Source: Bacteroidales bacterium
GTDB lineage: Bacteria > Bacteroidota > Bacteroidia > Bacteroidales > P3
Direction of reading: 5' to 3'
Length of the DNA stretch: 64,000 nucleotides
Assembly: GCA_017962665.1 (NCBI GenBank)
Contig: JAGCUU010000014.1
Coordinates: forward strand, 1-64,000
Below are positions 43,323 to 51,105 of the stretch, one piece after another (the first letter of the stretch is position 1; the number at the start of each line of letters is the position of its first letter). Position numbers and translations under genes: made by a program. The notes under the pieces are model-generated. The model saw nothing but the letters and a program-made list of their open reading frames with translations. It had not been told where the DNA came from and did no database searches.

Positions 43323-44465
43323 ATGTCGCTGACAAACCGCATCAAGGATAGTTCTTTGGCAAGATGGATTAAAATCCGCTATTCGTTAATCATTCGCTTT
43401 TGGAGTCTGCGAGTGGTGCCGTTTGCCAATCGTCTTGTCCTTCCTGGATGCGCGGGGGTTCCTTTGGTTCAGATTTTACGAAATTTTTCAAACCGTGATC
43501 TTTGGCAGAGCGCCAAGGCTCTGTCGTTCTCATTCCTGATGGCGTTGCCTCCGCTGCTTATCTTCTTCTTTACACTCATCCCATATCTCCCTATTGAGGG
43601 AATACAGGGTGAGTTGCTCTTTCAACTTAATACAATCCTTCCTGCGGCAGTTTTTGACCGTGTTGCAGTGACAATCACCGATGTCATGGGACACAAGCAC
43701 AGCAGCCTGCTCTCCATAGGCTTTGTCGGCTCGATAGTGCTTGCCGCCAATGGTATTCATGGCCTGCTACAGTCATTCAATTCGGTAAGTCATAGCATAG
43801 AATGGCGTTCGTTGACACGTCGGTATGTGCTCTGTTTTCTGCTTGTAATAATACTCTATGTCCTCGTTGTGGCGATTCTCTCGCTTCTCATTGGATACAA
43901 GTTCTTCATACAGCTGATGATTAGCCGCAACTTCATGGCAGAAACTACCCTGAGCCTTTTTGCCTTCAGTTTTGGACGATGGCTTCTGCTGGTGTTTCTT
44001 ACGCTGCTGACGCTCAGTATGCTCTATTACCTTGCTCCGGTAAAGAAACAGCGCATCAATTTTCTCTCAATCGGCTCAATCGTTTCTACGTTGTTGATTT
44101 TTGGTCTCTCGTGGGCATTCCAGGTTTATATAAACAATTTCAACAACTATAACCTTCTTTATGGCTCTATAGGCACTCTGCTCGTGCTCATGCTCTGGAT
44201 TTATGCCAACTGTGTGGTGATTCTTGCCGGCTATGCCATCAATATCGCCATCGCCGACAGTCGTGAAGTCGGCTACAATCCTACACGTAGCCAACGCAAA
44301 CAGCATAAGCTGATGCTGCGTGCCCAGCGCCACCACTATACGCTCAGTACAGAAAACCAATCCATGCGCCAGCCTAGGGGCTCCAGTATATATCATAGCC
44401 CTTACGGAGTGGCAAAATATTTGAAAAATAACAGCATAAAGCATAATGATAATCCAGAAAGCTAA
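43323..44465 (+). CDS. YihY/BrkB-family inner membrane protein
   Basis: 380 aa with six predicted membrane helices. Family features: ALSFSFLMALPPLLIFFFTL, NGIHGLLQSFNSVSH, LLTLSMLYYLAPVKKQRINF, GLSWAFQVYINNFNNYN and YGSIGTLLVLMLWIYANCVV. The function of the family is unresolved despite its old name (RNase BN). The last 20 bases overlap the start of the next reading frame. Confidence 0.88.
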   Translation: MSLTNRIKDSSLARWIKIRYSLIIRFWSLRVVPFANRLVLPGCAGVPLVQILRNFSNRDLWQSAKALSFSFLMALPPLLIFFFTLIPYLPIEGIQGELLFQLNTILPAAVFDRVAVTITDVMGHKHSSLLSIGFVGSIVLAANGIHGLLQSFNSVSHSIEWRSLTRRYVLCFLLVIILYVLVVAILSLLIGYKFFIQLMISRNFMAETTLSLFAFSFGRWLLLVFLTLLTLSMLYYLAPVKKQRINFLSIGSIVSTLLIFGLSWAFQVYINNFNNYNLLYGSIGTLLVLMLWIYANCVVILAGYAINIAIADSREVGYNPTRSQRKQHKLMLRAQRHHYTLSTENQSMRQPRGSSIYHSPYGVAKYLKNNSIKHNDNPES

Positions 44466-45666
44466 CGGTCGTACTCTGACGACTGAACCAAAACAAGGCA
44501 TTGAATTCAAGATGATAGCCAAGACTATGTTCGGTCTTGAAGAAATCCTTGCCGACGAACTCCGTCAATGCGGAGCAAAAGACGTTGAACCTATTACACG
44601 TGCAGTCTCTTTTGTAGGAGACATGAGGGTTCTCTATCGGGCCAACTACACCTGCCGTACCGCCTTGGCAATCCTTAAACCTTTTGCAGAGTTTGAAGCC
44701 AACGATGAACAGGAACTCTATGACAATGTCTCAAAGATCAAGTGGGAAAAAATTATCGACGTGGATGGCACCTTTATGATAGACTCCACCACTTCAGGTG
44801 AGATTTTCACCCATTCCTATTATGCTGCTCTTAAAACCAAAGACGCCATTGTCGACCGTATGCGCCGTCTGTTTAACCACAGACCCAACATTGACACTGA
44901 AAATGCTGATTTCAAATTGAACCTCCACATCGCGGACAACAAGGTGACTCTTTTGCTCAACTCATCGGGAGAGTCGCTGCACAAGCGAGGCTACCGTCAG
45001 GCTGTTGGTGTGGCTCCCATCAACGAAGTCCTTGCGGCAGGAATGATAAAGCTGTCGGGGTGGAAATGCGACTGCAATTTTTATGACCCTATGTGTGGCA
45101 GCGGTACGCTCCTCATCGAAGCGGCAATGATGGCTAACAACATTCCCGCTCAATACTATCGTCGCGAGAATTTTGCTTTCAAACGCTGGAGCGATTTCAA
45201 TATAGCTGAATGGAAAGATGTCAAAGAGACCGAGGATCGCAAAATAGGCTCAGGTGACTTCGAGTATGAAATTTGGGGCAACGACATTGATATGGGAGTC
45301 CTGCAGCAGGCTGAACAGAATCTTCAATATGCCAAGCTCCATAAGGATGTGATGCTTTATCATGGTTCGTTCGAAGAGCAGGAACCTCCGGAGGGTAAGA
45401 CAATTATCGTTACCAACCCTCCATACGGTGAGCGTATCAAAGTGGAGGACCTGAATCAGCTATATACTAAGCTTGGCGATACCTTCAAGAATCTTTACGG
45501 AGATCGTTGCGAGGTATGGCTTATCACCTCAGATTTCGAGGCAATGAAGCACATTGGTCTGCATCCTTCACGCAAGATACAGCTGTTCAACGGCTCGCTT
45601 GACTGTCGTCTCCTGAAATTTGAACTCTACTCGGGAAGCAAGAAAGACAAGTTTGCCGATAAATAG
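44446..45666 (+). CDS. THUMP-domain class I RNA methyltransferase (RlmL/YpsC-like)
   Basis: 406 aa as drawn; the ATG at 44512 (MIAKTMFGLEEIL) is the more family-like start and would remove the overlap with yihY. THUMP domain (about 60-165), then a Rossmann methyltransferase with FYDPMCGSGTLLIEAA (SAM) and catalytic NPPYGER. Members make m2G in 23S rRNA (m2G2445 in E. coli RlmL). Overlaps queG by 47 bp. Confidence 0.9.
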   Translation: MIIQKANGRTLTTEPKQGIEFKMIAKTMFGLEEILADELRQCGAKDVEPITRAVSFVGDMRVLYRANYTCRTALAILKPFAEFEANDEQELYDNVSKIKWEKIIDVDGTFMIDSTTSGEIFTHSYYAALKTKDAIVDRMRRLFNHRPNIDTENADFKLNLHIADNKVTLLLNSSGESLHKRGYRQAVGVAPINEVLAAGMIKLSGWKCDCNFYDPMCGSGTLLIEAAMMANNIPAQYYRRENFAFKRWSDFNIAEWKDVKETEDRKIGSGDFEYEIWGNDIDMGVLQQAEQNLQYAKLHKDVMLYHGSFEEQEPPEGKTIIVTNPPYGERIKVEDLNQLYTKLGDTFKNLYGDRCEVWLITSDFEAMKHIGLHPSRKIQLFNGSLDCRLLKFELYSGSKKDKFADK

Positions 45667-46600
45667 TCAACATATAATAGATTTAGCCCTTGAAGTGGGC
45701 TTTTCTGACTGCGGCATTGCCGAGGCCGATGCCATTGATGAGGATGAGTATCCCCTTGACGAATGGCTCAGCCGTGGCTGCCAGGCCGATATGCACTATA
45801 TGGAACGCAACGTCGCTATGCGTCGCGACCCGCGTCTGCTTGTCGATGGGGCGCGAAGCGTAATCTCGTTGGTGCTGGCTTACAAGCCCGACTGTCAAAT
45901 TGAATCGAAAGCAAAGATAGCCCAGTACGCCTACGGCGAGGACTACCACGAGCGACTGAAGCGGATGATGTATCAGCTTATTGCCAAGATTAAGTATAAA
46001 TATCCGGATTTTGAAGGTCGTCCCTTTGTTGACACTGCACCCATCAGTGACCGCCACTGGGCGGTGCGTGCTGGACTTGGCTGGATAGGTCGCAACACAC
46101 TTTTCGTCCATCCATACTATGGCTCTTTTTGCTTTCTTGGCGAAATCGTCACCATCTCGGAAATTGAAAACACAAAATTGAAAATCGAGGATTCAGGGAA
46201 AGGGTGTGGAGATTGCAGACTTTGTGTCGAAGCCTGTCCCAACAATGCTATCACTGTTTCAAAGTCAGGTGTACCTATGCTTGACGCAAGACGTTGCACA
46301 TCATATAACACCATCGAGAACCGCGACGATGCTTTGCCTGAAGAGCTTGATACGCGAGGCTACGCTTTTGGCTGCGACATCTGCCAGCTTGTTTGTCCAT
46401 ATAACGGGCAAAGTCCGACGAGCTATCACCTTGACGATGAGCGTAAAACGCAACTTGAACGTCTTGCAGGAGCCGATGAGGCCACCTTCCGGCGATTTGC
46501 GAAACATTCGGCTCTAAATCGCATAAAGTATCCCCAATGGTGCCGTAATCTGCGCAAGGCTTCGGAACCGAGAGGCGGGGATCGGAAAACAGAAACCTAA
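45620..46600 (+). CDS. queG: Epoxyqueuosine reductase QueG
   Basis: 326 aa. DUF1730 part with GIAEADAIDEDEYPLDEWL and MERNVAMRRDPRLL, cobalamin-region PFVDTAPISDRHWAVRAGLG and WIGRNTLFVHP, two 4Fe-4S clusters (CGDCRLCVEACP and CDICQLVCP). Last step of queuosine synthesis in tRNA. An unusual AT-rich insert of ~12 residues (EIENTKLKIED) precedes the first cluster and is encoded by a heptamer repeat. Start codon choice in the overlap is uncertain; an in-frame start nearer 45660 would also be possible. Confidence 0.93.
   Translation: MNSTREARKTSLPINSQHIIDLALEVGFSDCGIAEADAIDEDEYPLDEWLSRGCQADMHYMERNVAMRRDPRLLVDGARSVISLVLAYKPDCQIESKAKIAQYAYGEDYHERLKRMMYQLIAKIKYKYPDFEGRPFVDTAPISDRHWAVRAGLGWIGRNTLFVHPYYGSFCFLGEIVTISEIENTKLKIEDSGKGCGDCRLCVEACPNNAITVSKSGVPMLDARRCTSYNTIENRDDALPEELDTRGYAFGCDICQLVCPYNGQSPTSYHLDDERKTQLERLAGADEATFRRFAKHSALNRIKYPQWCRNLRKASEPRGGDRKTET
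46163..46197 (+). repeat. Heptamer tract inserted in queG
   Basis: Units attgaaa, acacaaa, attgaaa, atcgagg, attcagg, period 7. It codes for the low-complexity insert before the first iron-sulfur motif. Confidence 0.7.
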
Positions 46601-46685
46601 CAAAATGTCGTTTTTTTTTTCGTCTAACGCATTCTGTCTGCTTTTAGTATCATATCACTTTTCAATAAATCCATTAATTTCAGTA

Positions 46686-46880
46686 ATGTCCATTCATAAC
46701 CAATTTCAAATTCCGATTGATTCAAAAGGTATTCTGTTTTGTATATTATTGATTTTATGTGTTGTTACATTGAATCTTGTCTTTTTTTTCATTGATATCA
46801 GAATAACTGGTGTAACAGATGCTATGATTGATACCCTTTTCACACTTTATTGGGGACAAGATTTCGATTGGCATAATTAA
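46686..46880 (+). CDS. Small single-pass membrane protein (64 aa), AT-rich
   Basis: From the ATG at 46686: a short hydrophilic start (SIHNQFQIPIDSKG), one membrane helix (FCILLILCVVTLNLVFFFID) and an outer tail ending LYWGQDFDWHN. The frame continues upstream to 46605, but through a 10-T run and hydrophobic junk. The last ~15 codons are repeated 720 bp downstream. No family is recognised; it could be a decaying gene. Confidence 0.4.
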   Translation: MSIHNQFQIPIDSKGILFCILLILCVVTLNLVFFFIDIRITGVTDAMIDTLFTLYWGQDFDWHN

Positions 46881-46893
46881 CATTGTTAATATA
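46846..46893 (+). repeat. Direct repeat, copy 1 (LYWGQ-tail)
   Basis: About 46 bases from CTTTATTGGGGACAAG through ATTGTTAAT, nearly identical to 47568-47613. It encodes the end of the 64-aa protein. Confidence 0.75.
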
Positions 46894-46955
46894 GAGTTCA
46901 TTATTAGCAGATTGGAATTATTTTTTTGCATAACAAAAGTAAAATCGGATATAAA

Positions 46956-47483
46956 ATGGAGTTTAAAGTGAACGATAGAACAAACAAAAAACAAACTACT
47001 AAAAAAAACATTCTTCTCCTATCATTTATTACATTAGCTTTTTCATCACTGTGTGGCTGTACAAAAGGAGATTGGACAAGTACCAGTATTAAATTAAGAA
47101 ACAGAACAAACGATACTATACAATACACTGGCACAATATATAGAGTCAATACTGTTAATACAACCTTTAGCAACAATAGTGTTGATGTATTGATACCTCC
47201 TTATGATGAAATAGAACTAATATATTACCAGACAGACGAACTCCCTAGCAAAAAGCCCTGTCAAGAAAAGATTTTGCAAATTATTAACAAATATGATTAC
47301 GGGAGAATAACGTTTAAAGACTCATCCTTTGTTGATTATCTAAAAGGTTGCAACTATCCCAAATCTCCATATACTCAATTGGATTTTTACGAAGACCACC
47401 CAAATGGTACAATATATGCCTATGGTTACAAAATCGACGAAGCCGACCATCAATGGGCAATAGAACACAGCAAGCAGCCTTGA
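46956..47483 (+). CDS. Lipoprotein of unknown function (175 aa), AT-rich
   Basis: From ATG at 46956 (a TTG at 46926 would add 10 residues). Basic, polar N-terminus, hydrophobic stretch ILLLSFITLAFSSL, lipobox LCGC. The mature part (CTKGDWTSTS) is Asn/Thr/Tyr-rich with beta strands (NDTIQYTGTIYRVN). Codon usage is much more AT-rich than neighbours, as for the small gene before it, which suggests recent transfer. No family is recognised. It is bracketed by the direct repeats at 46846 and 47568. Confidence 0.6.
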   Translation: MEFKVNDRTNKKQTTKKNILLLSFITLAFSSLCGCTKGDWTSTSIKLRNRTNDTIQYTGTIYRVNTVNTTFSNNSVDVLIPPYDEIELIYYQTDELPSKKPCQEKILQIINKYDYGRITFKDSSFVDYLKGCNYPKSPYTQLDFYEDHPNGTIYAYGYKIDEADHQWAIEHSKQP

Positions 47484-47567
47484 GGTAAGACTATCCACGT
47501 GATAATATGGAACCATTTGCCGCTGAAACCAATGTAGCATCTGTGATTTGACTATGCAGGACCACAA

Positions 47568-47613
47568 CTTTATTGGGGACAAGAATTCGATTGGCGGAAT
47601 TATGATTGTTAAT
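47568..47613 (+). pseudogene. Direct repeat, copy 2: remnant of a second LYWGQ-tail gene
   Basis: Encodes YAGPQLYWGQEFDWRNYDC then a stop, in a frame closed by a TGA shortly upstream. So it is the 3' stump of a paralogue of the 64-aa protein. Confidence 0.6.
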
Positions 47614-47639
47614 TGAAAAAGTACGTAGGGTTGTTGGTG

Positions 47640-47690
47640 CATCTGTATAGGGGCGGGAACCGCTACTCGGTTCCCGCCCCTATACAGATG
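47640..47690. repeat. Perfect 23-bp inverted repeat, 5-base loop
   Basis: The arms at 47640-47662 and 47668-47690 are exact complements (core GGGGCGGGAACCG / CGGTTCCCGCCCC), loop CTACT. GC-rich within AT-rich surroundings. It may terminate the lipoprotein transcript from the minus strand, but there is no T run after it in that direction. Confidence 0.9.
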
Positions 47691-47704
47691 TTTATTAAAA
47701 TGCT

Positions 47705-48136
47705 TTATTTCAGTGCACTGAGCAGTTGGATTATTGTACCTACAGTCTGAGCCTTGTTGACGATGTTGTTGGCATCGATGCCGTCAAATCCTGTGGCGTT
47801 CAGCAGGCTGTTTGTGATGTTGGCTGCTGCGGTGGGAGTGATAAGGCCGGTGCTTCCTGTAACCATTCCGGAAGTGAATGATTTTTTGTAGGTGCTATTC
47901 TCTTTGTTTGCTTTCAGGTTGTTGTATGCTCCGATAACGACAAGCATATTGCTGAGGTCGGTAGGGTTGGTGATAGCCAGAGTACCGGCTTTTTTGCTTT
48001 TGTTAAGTTGGATTAAGGCCTGGCTGCATGCTGCACCGGAAGTGGCTGCTGCGGTGTCGGTGACACCAGTAAGAGAACTGCACGATGTCGCTGCAAACAT
48101 GGCGACAAACATCATGATGATACTGATTTTTTTCAT
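47705..48136 (-). CDS. Lipoprotein of unknown function (143 aa)
   Basis: Lipobox AATSC (Cys19). The mature part is Ala/Thr/Asn-rich and helical (GAACSQALIQLNKSKKAG, TNPTDLSNMLVVIGAYNNLK, TPTAAANITNSLLNATGFDG). No domain name is recalled with confidence. Own promoter at 48216-48223, divergent from pruA. Confidence 0.8.
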   Translation of the reverse strand: MKKISIIMMFVAMFAATSCSSLTGVTDTAAATSGAACSQALIQLNKSKKAGTLAITNPTDLSNMLVVIGAYNNLKANKENSTYKKSFTSGMVTGSTGLITPTAAANITNSLLNATGFDGIDANNIVNKAQTVGTIIQLLSALK

Positions 48137-48215
48137 TGGTATACCTGTTTTAGTTGTTTTTTTTCCTTTTGTTTTTCAAGAAAGTAGGCGGAAAATGTTG
48201 ATTTCTTTTCCTTAG

Positions 48216-48223
48216 CAAATTTA
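48216..48223 (-). promoter_or_regulatory. -7 promoter box TAAATTTG (minus strand)
   Basis: The reverse complement of CAAATTTA, 80 bases upstream of the lipoprotein start. Confidence 0.55.
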
Positions 48224-48231
48224 CATTTTTT

Positions 48232-48262
48232 TTTGAAATATGGGAAATTAAATGTAATTTTG
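48232..48262 (+). promoter_or_regulatory. Promoter of pruA, TTTG-19-TAATTTTG
   Basis: TTTG at 48232-48235 and TAATTTTG at 48255-48262, 19-base gap; 83 bases before the start codon. Confidence 0.7.
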
Positions 48263-48344
48263 CAACCGAAATAAAGGAATAAACGGTTTCTTATTCTTAG
48301 CATAGAATTGTAAATTAATTTTTTATATATAAAATACTCGTTTT

Positions 48345-50054
48345 ATGAACAACATGCTTTTTTCTTTCCCGAAGCCGGAAAACGAACCTGTTCTCGGCTA
48401 TGCTCCGGGCAGTCCCGAACGCAAAAAAATCCGTGAAGCCCTTGAAGAACTTTATAACAAGAAGTATGAAATCTGCCCCATCATCGGAGGCAAGAAAGTA
48501 AAGACTAAAGACAGTGGCACTATCGTCATGCCGACGGACAATAAGCATGTCCTCGCCACCTATTACAAGGTAGGCGAGAAGGAGGTGCGGATGGCCATCG
48601 ACGCCGCCATGAAGGCTCATGAGGCATGGGCAAACACCCCTTGGATTGAACGTGCAAGTGTTATGCAGAAGATCGCCACCTTGATAAGCGGTAAATATCG
48701 CTGGCTTATCAATGCCGCCACGATGTTGGGGCAGGGCAAGACCACCATGCAGGCTGAGATCGACAGTGCATGCGAATTAGTGGACTTCTTGCGCTACAAC
48801 GCTTTCTATGCATCACAGATTTACAGTGACCAGCCCTGCAGCGACAAGGGTACATTGAACTATGTAACCTACCGTCCGCTCGAAGGCTTTGTCTTCGCAA
48901 TCACTCCTTTCAACTTCACCTCCATCGCCAGCAACCTCTGCATGAGCCCTGTGCTTATGGGCAACACCTGTATCTGGAAACCTTCTACCACAGCTATGCT
49001 CTCCAACTATATCCTCATGGATATCTATAAGGAGGCCGGCCTCCCCGACGGTGTGGTCAATTTCCTCCCCGGCAGCGGAGCTTTGATAGGCAAGGTCGCC
49101 TTTGCCGACAAGAACCTCGCTGGCGTTCACTTCACTGGCGGCACCAAGACATTCAACGGATTCTGGAAATCCATCGGTGACAATATCGCCAACTATCGTA
49201 CCTATCCCAAGATTGTCGGTGAGACCGGTGGAAAGGACTTCATCTTCGCCCACAACAGCGCTAATGCGGCACAGGTGGCTACCGCCATCGTACGTGGCGC
49301 TTTCGAATTCCAGGGCCAGAAATGTTCGGCTGCAAGCCGCGCATACGTTCCCAAGTCTATGTGGCCTGAAGTCAAGAAGATTGTCGGCAAGATGATTGAC
49401 GAGATCAAGGTCGGCGACGTCCGCGACTTCAGCGCTTTTGTCAATGCTGTCATCGACGAGGCTTCGTTCGACAACTGCATGAATTATATCAACCATGCCA
49501 AGAAGAGCAAGGATGCCGAGATAGTGTTCGGCGGTACTGGCGATAAGAGCAAGGGCTGGTTTATCCAACCTACTGTTATCCTTGCCAAGAAACCTGACTA
49601 CAAGTCGATGCGCGAGGAGATATTCGGACCTATCATCACTATCTATGTGTATGATGACAAAGATTATGAGAAGACTCTGCATCTCTGCGACGAGACTTCG
49701 CCCTACGCTTTGACAGGTGCTATCTTTGCCAGCGACCGTAAGGCTTTGCGCATCGGTGCTGACATATTGAAGTATGCCGCCGGCAATATCTACTATAACG
49801 ACAAGCCTACAGGTGCTGTTGTCGGACAGCAGCCCTTCGGCGGTGCCCGCGCTTCGGGAACCAACGATAAGGCCGGTTCATACCTCAACCTTATTCGCTG
49901 GACCTCGCCACAGGCTATCAAGGAGACCTTCGACCCCGCCTCCAACTATACCTACCCGTTTGTGAGCAACGAGGACAACTCCTACAAGGAGGCTAAGCCT
50001 GCAAAGGCTAAAGCAGCTTCTAAACCGGCTCGTAAGACTGCGGCAAAGAAATAA
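48345..50054 (+). CDS. pruA: L-glutamate gamma-semialdehyde (delta-1-pyrroline-5-carboxylate) dehydrogenase
   Basis: 569 aa. Aldehyde dehydrogenase fold: FAITPFNFTSIASNL and IWKPSTTAM (cofactor), GVHFTGGTKTF, the catalytic Glu in VGETGGKDF and the catalytic Cys in FEFQGQKCSAASRAYVP. C-terminal ADH part PFGGARASGTNDKAGS. It is longer than usual because of a Lys/Ala-rich tail (AKAKAASKPARKTAAKK), absent from most relatives. Oxidises glutamate semialdehyde to glutamate in proline breakdown. Monocistronic. Confidence 0.95.
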   Translation: MNNMLFSFPKPENEPVLGYAPGSPERKKIREALEELYNKKYEICPIIGGKKVKTKDSGTIVMPTDNKHVLATYYKVGEKEVRMAIDAAMKAHEAWANTPWIERASVMQKIATLISGKYRWLINAATMLGQGKTTMQAEIDSACELVDFLRYNAFYASQIYSDQPCSDKGTLNYVTYRPLEGFVFAITPFNFTSIASNLCMSPVLMGNTCIWKPSTTAMLSNYILMDIYKEAGLPDGVVNFLPGSGALIGKVAFADKNLAGVHFTGGTKTFNGFWKSIGDNIANYRTYPKIVGETGGKDFIFAHNSANAAQVATAIVRGAFEFQGQKCSAASRAYVPKSMWPEVKKIVGKMIDEIKVGDVRDFSAFVNAVIDEASFDNCMNYINHAKKSKDAEIVFGGTGDKSKGWFIQPTVILAKKPDYKSMREEIFGPIITIYVYDDKDYEKTLHLCDETSPYALTGAIFASDRKALRIGADILKYAAGNIYYNDKPTGAVVGQQPFGGARASGTNDKAGSYLNLIRWTSPQAIKETFDPASNYTYPFVSNEDNSYKEAKPAKAKAASKPARKTAAKK

Positions 50055-50070
50055 TAAATACATTATTCTC

Positions 50071-50108
50071 AAATTGGGGACGCGCATTAAGCACGTTCCC
50101 AATTTTTT
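50071..50108 (+). terminator. Terminator of pruA
   Basis: AAATTGGGgACGcGC / GCaCGTtCCCAATTT around ATTAA, followed by T run; 17 bases after the stop. Confidence 0.85.
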
Positions 50109-50122
50109 ATTAGGTAAAGGAT

Positions 50123-50234
50123 AGGTGACGGTTAACGGTTAACGGTTAAAGTTTTTGTAACGTTTAACGGTTAAAGGTAAAAGGTTAAAGAATTCATACT
50201 TCAACAATTAAACATCACTATTCACTAATTACCA
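50123..50234. repeat. Long drifting heptamer tract
   Basis: About sixteen 7-base units in register: aggtgac, ggttaac, ggttaac, ggttaaa, gtttttg, taacgtt, taacggt, taaaggt, aaaaggt, taaagaa, ttcatac, ttcaaca, attaaac, atcacta, ttcacta, attacca. The unit sequence changes gradually along the tract. With the terminator, an inverted repeat copy and another tract it fills the 313-base gap between pruA and the next gene. Confidence 0.75.
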
Positions 50235-50239
50235 ATTTG

Positions 50240-50317
50240 CTCGGATTGTATTGTCCCTTTAACTTCCAGCGCGAAGCGCGATAACTTCCCTTAACTTCTT
50301 TGACTTCCCATTGTAAC
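50240..50317 (+). repeat. 78-bp inverted repeat, copy A
   Basis: The reverse complement matches 55293-55370 with 3 mismatches in 78. It contains the hairpin GCGCGAAGCGCG and several AACTTCC words. The similarity continues about 20 bases outward (50221-50239). Confidence 0.92.
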
Positions 50318-50332
50318 AGTTAAAGAAATCAT

Positions 50333-50367
50333 ACATCAAACGTAAAACGTCAAACATCATATATCAC
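50333..50367 (+). repeat. Heptamer tract ending at a start codon
   Basis: Five units acatcaa, acgtaaa, acgtcaa, acatcat, atatcac. The tract ends on the base before the ATG at 50368. Confidence 0.85.
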
Positions 50368-51105
50368 ATGAAATACGCTCGTTTGTTCATTGTTCTCCTT
50401 GTCTTGCCAATGCTGACAATCGCCCAACAGTCAATGGGTGGCGATGGTTCGTTCGGCTCTATGTTCCCGGACAAGGCCATATCTCCTTGTTCCATCGGCA
50501 TCTTCGCGGGAAGTAATAGCAATACCCATGTCGTAGGAACGGCGTACGCCTCTGATATGAAGTATACACCTGCATCCGGTCTCACTGCAGGAATAAACGC
50601 GGCATACCATATAACGGGATGGTTCTCGTTGAGTGCAGACTTTGCCCTGGTGCAGAAAAATTATCGGCTCGACAGGGATAACCCCAGCTTGTCGTTTGTA
50701 TATACCGACGCTACGAACAACTACCTCTCGCTTCCTGTGATGGCGGTGATATCTGTTGGCCGTACATTCCGTGTGGTGGCCTTCGCCGGAGGCTATGTGG
50801 GCTATTGGCTGTCGGGACATCGCAGCGGACAGAGCCTTTCGGTTTCGTATTTCATTACCAGGAACCAGGACGACACTTTTTTCGATGAGGATTATGAGTT
50901 TAACGAGCAGCGTGACAACCGTTTTGATTCAGGTATTGTATATGGTGCGGGAATGCGGTGTGCAATAGCACGTAAGATTGATCTCTCCGCCGATGTACGC
51001 TGGTACTATGGACTTACCGATATTCAGAAGAGCTATATGACCAACATGAATCCTCGTTATAATACCACAAGAACTATCCAGTTCGGCGTAGCATACTGGC
51101 TATGA
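50368..51105 (+). CDS. Outer membrane beta-barrel protein (PorT/OmpA-barrel-like)
   Basis: 245 aa. Signal peptide (LLVLPMLTIA-QQ), a Gly-rich N-terminus, then alternating amphipathic strands typical of an 8-stranded barrel (GLTAGINAAYHITGWFSLSA, YLSLPVMAVISVG, GIVYGAGMRCAI, KIDLSADVRWYYGLTDI), ending with IQFGVAYWL, the C-terminal aromatic signature. The next gene overlaps by 4 bp (ATGA), so the two are co-translated. Confidence 0.85.
   Translation: MKYARLFIVLLVLPMLTIAQQSMGGDGSFGSMFPDKAISPCSIGIFAGSNSNTHVVGTAYASDMKYTPASGLTAGINAAYHITGWFSLSADFALVQKNYRLDRDNPSLSFVYTDATNNYLSLPVMAVISVGRTFRVVAFAGGYVGYWLSGHRSGQSLSVSYFITRNQDDTFFDEDYEFNEQRDNRFDSGIVYGAGMRCAIARKIDLSADVRWYYGLTDIQKSYMTNMNPRYNTTRTIQFGVAYWL

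Noticed and set aside
46605..46685. Phase-variable poly-T tract (10 Ts at 46611-46620) controlling the 91-aa frame
   Set aside because: A single tract in a possibly decayed gene; the ATG at 46686 gives a better protein. Kept only as a possibility.
48813..49682. 289-residue open frame antisense to pruA
   Set aside because: Shadow frame; the pruA catalytic motifs lie on the other strand.
50123..50367. Possible CRISPR array
   Set aside because: Units are 7 bp, contiguous and drifting, with no spacers and no cas genes.
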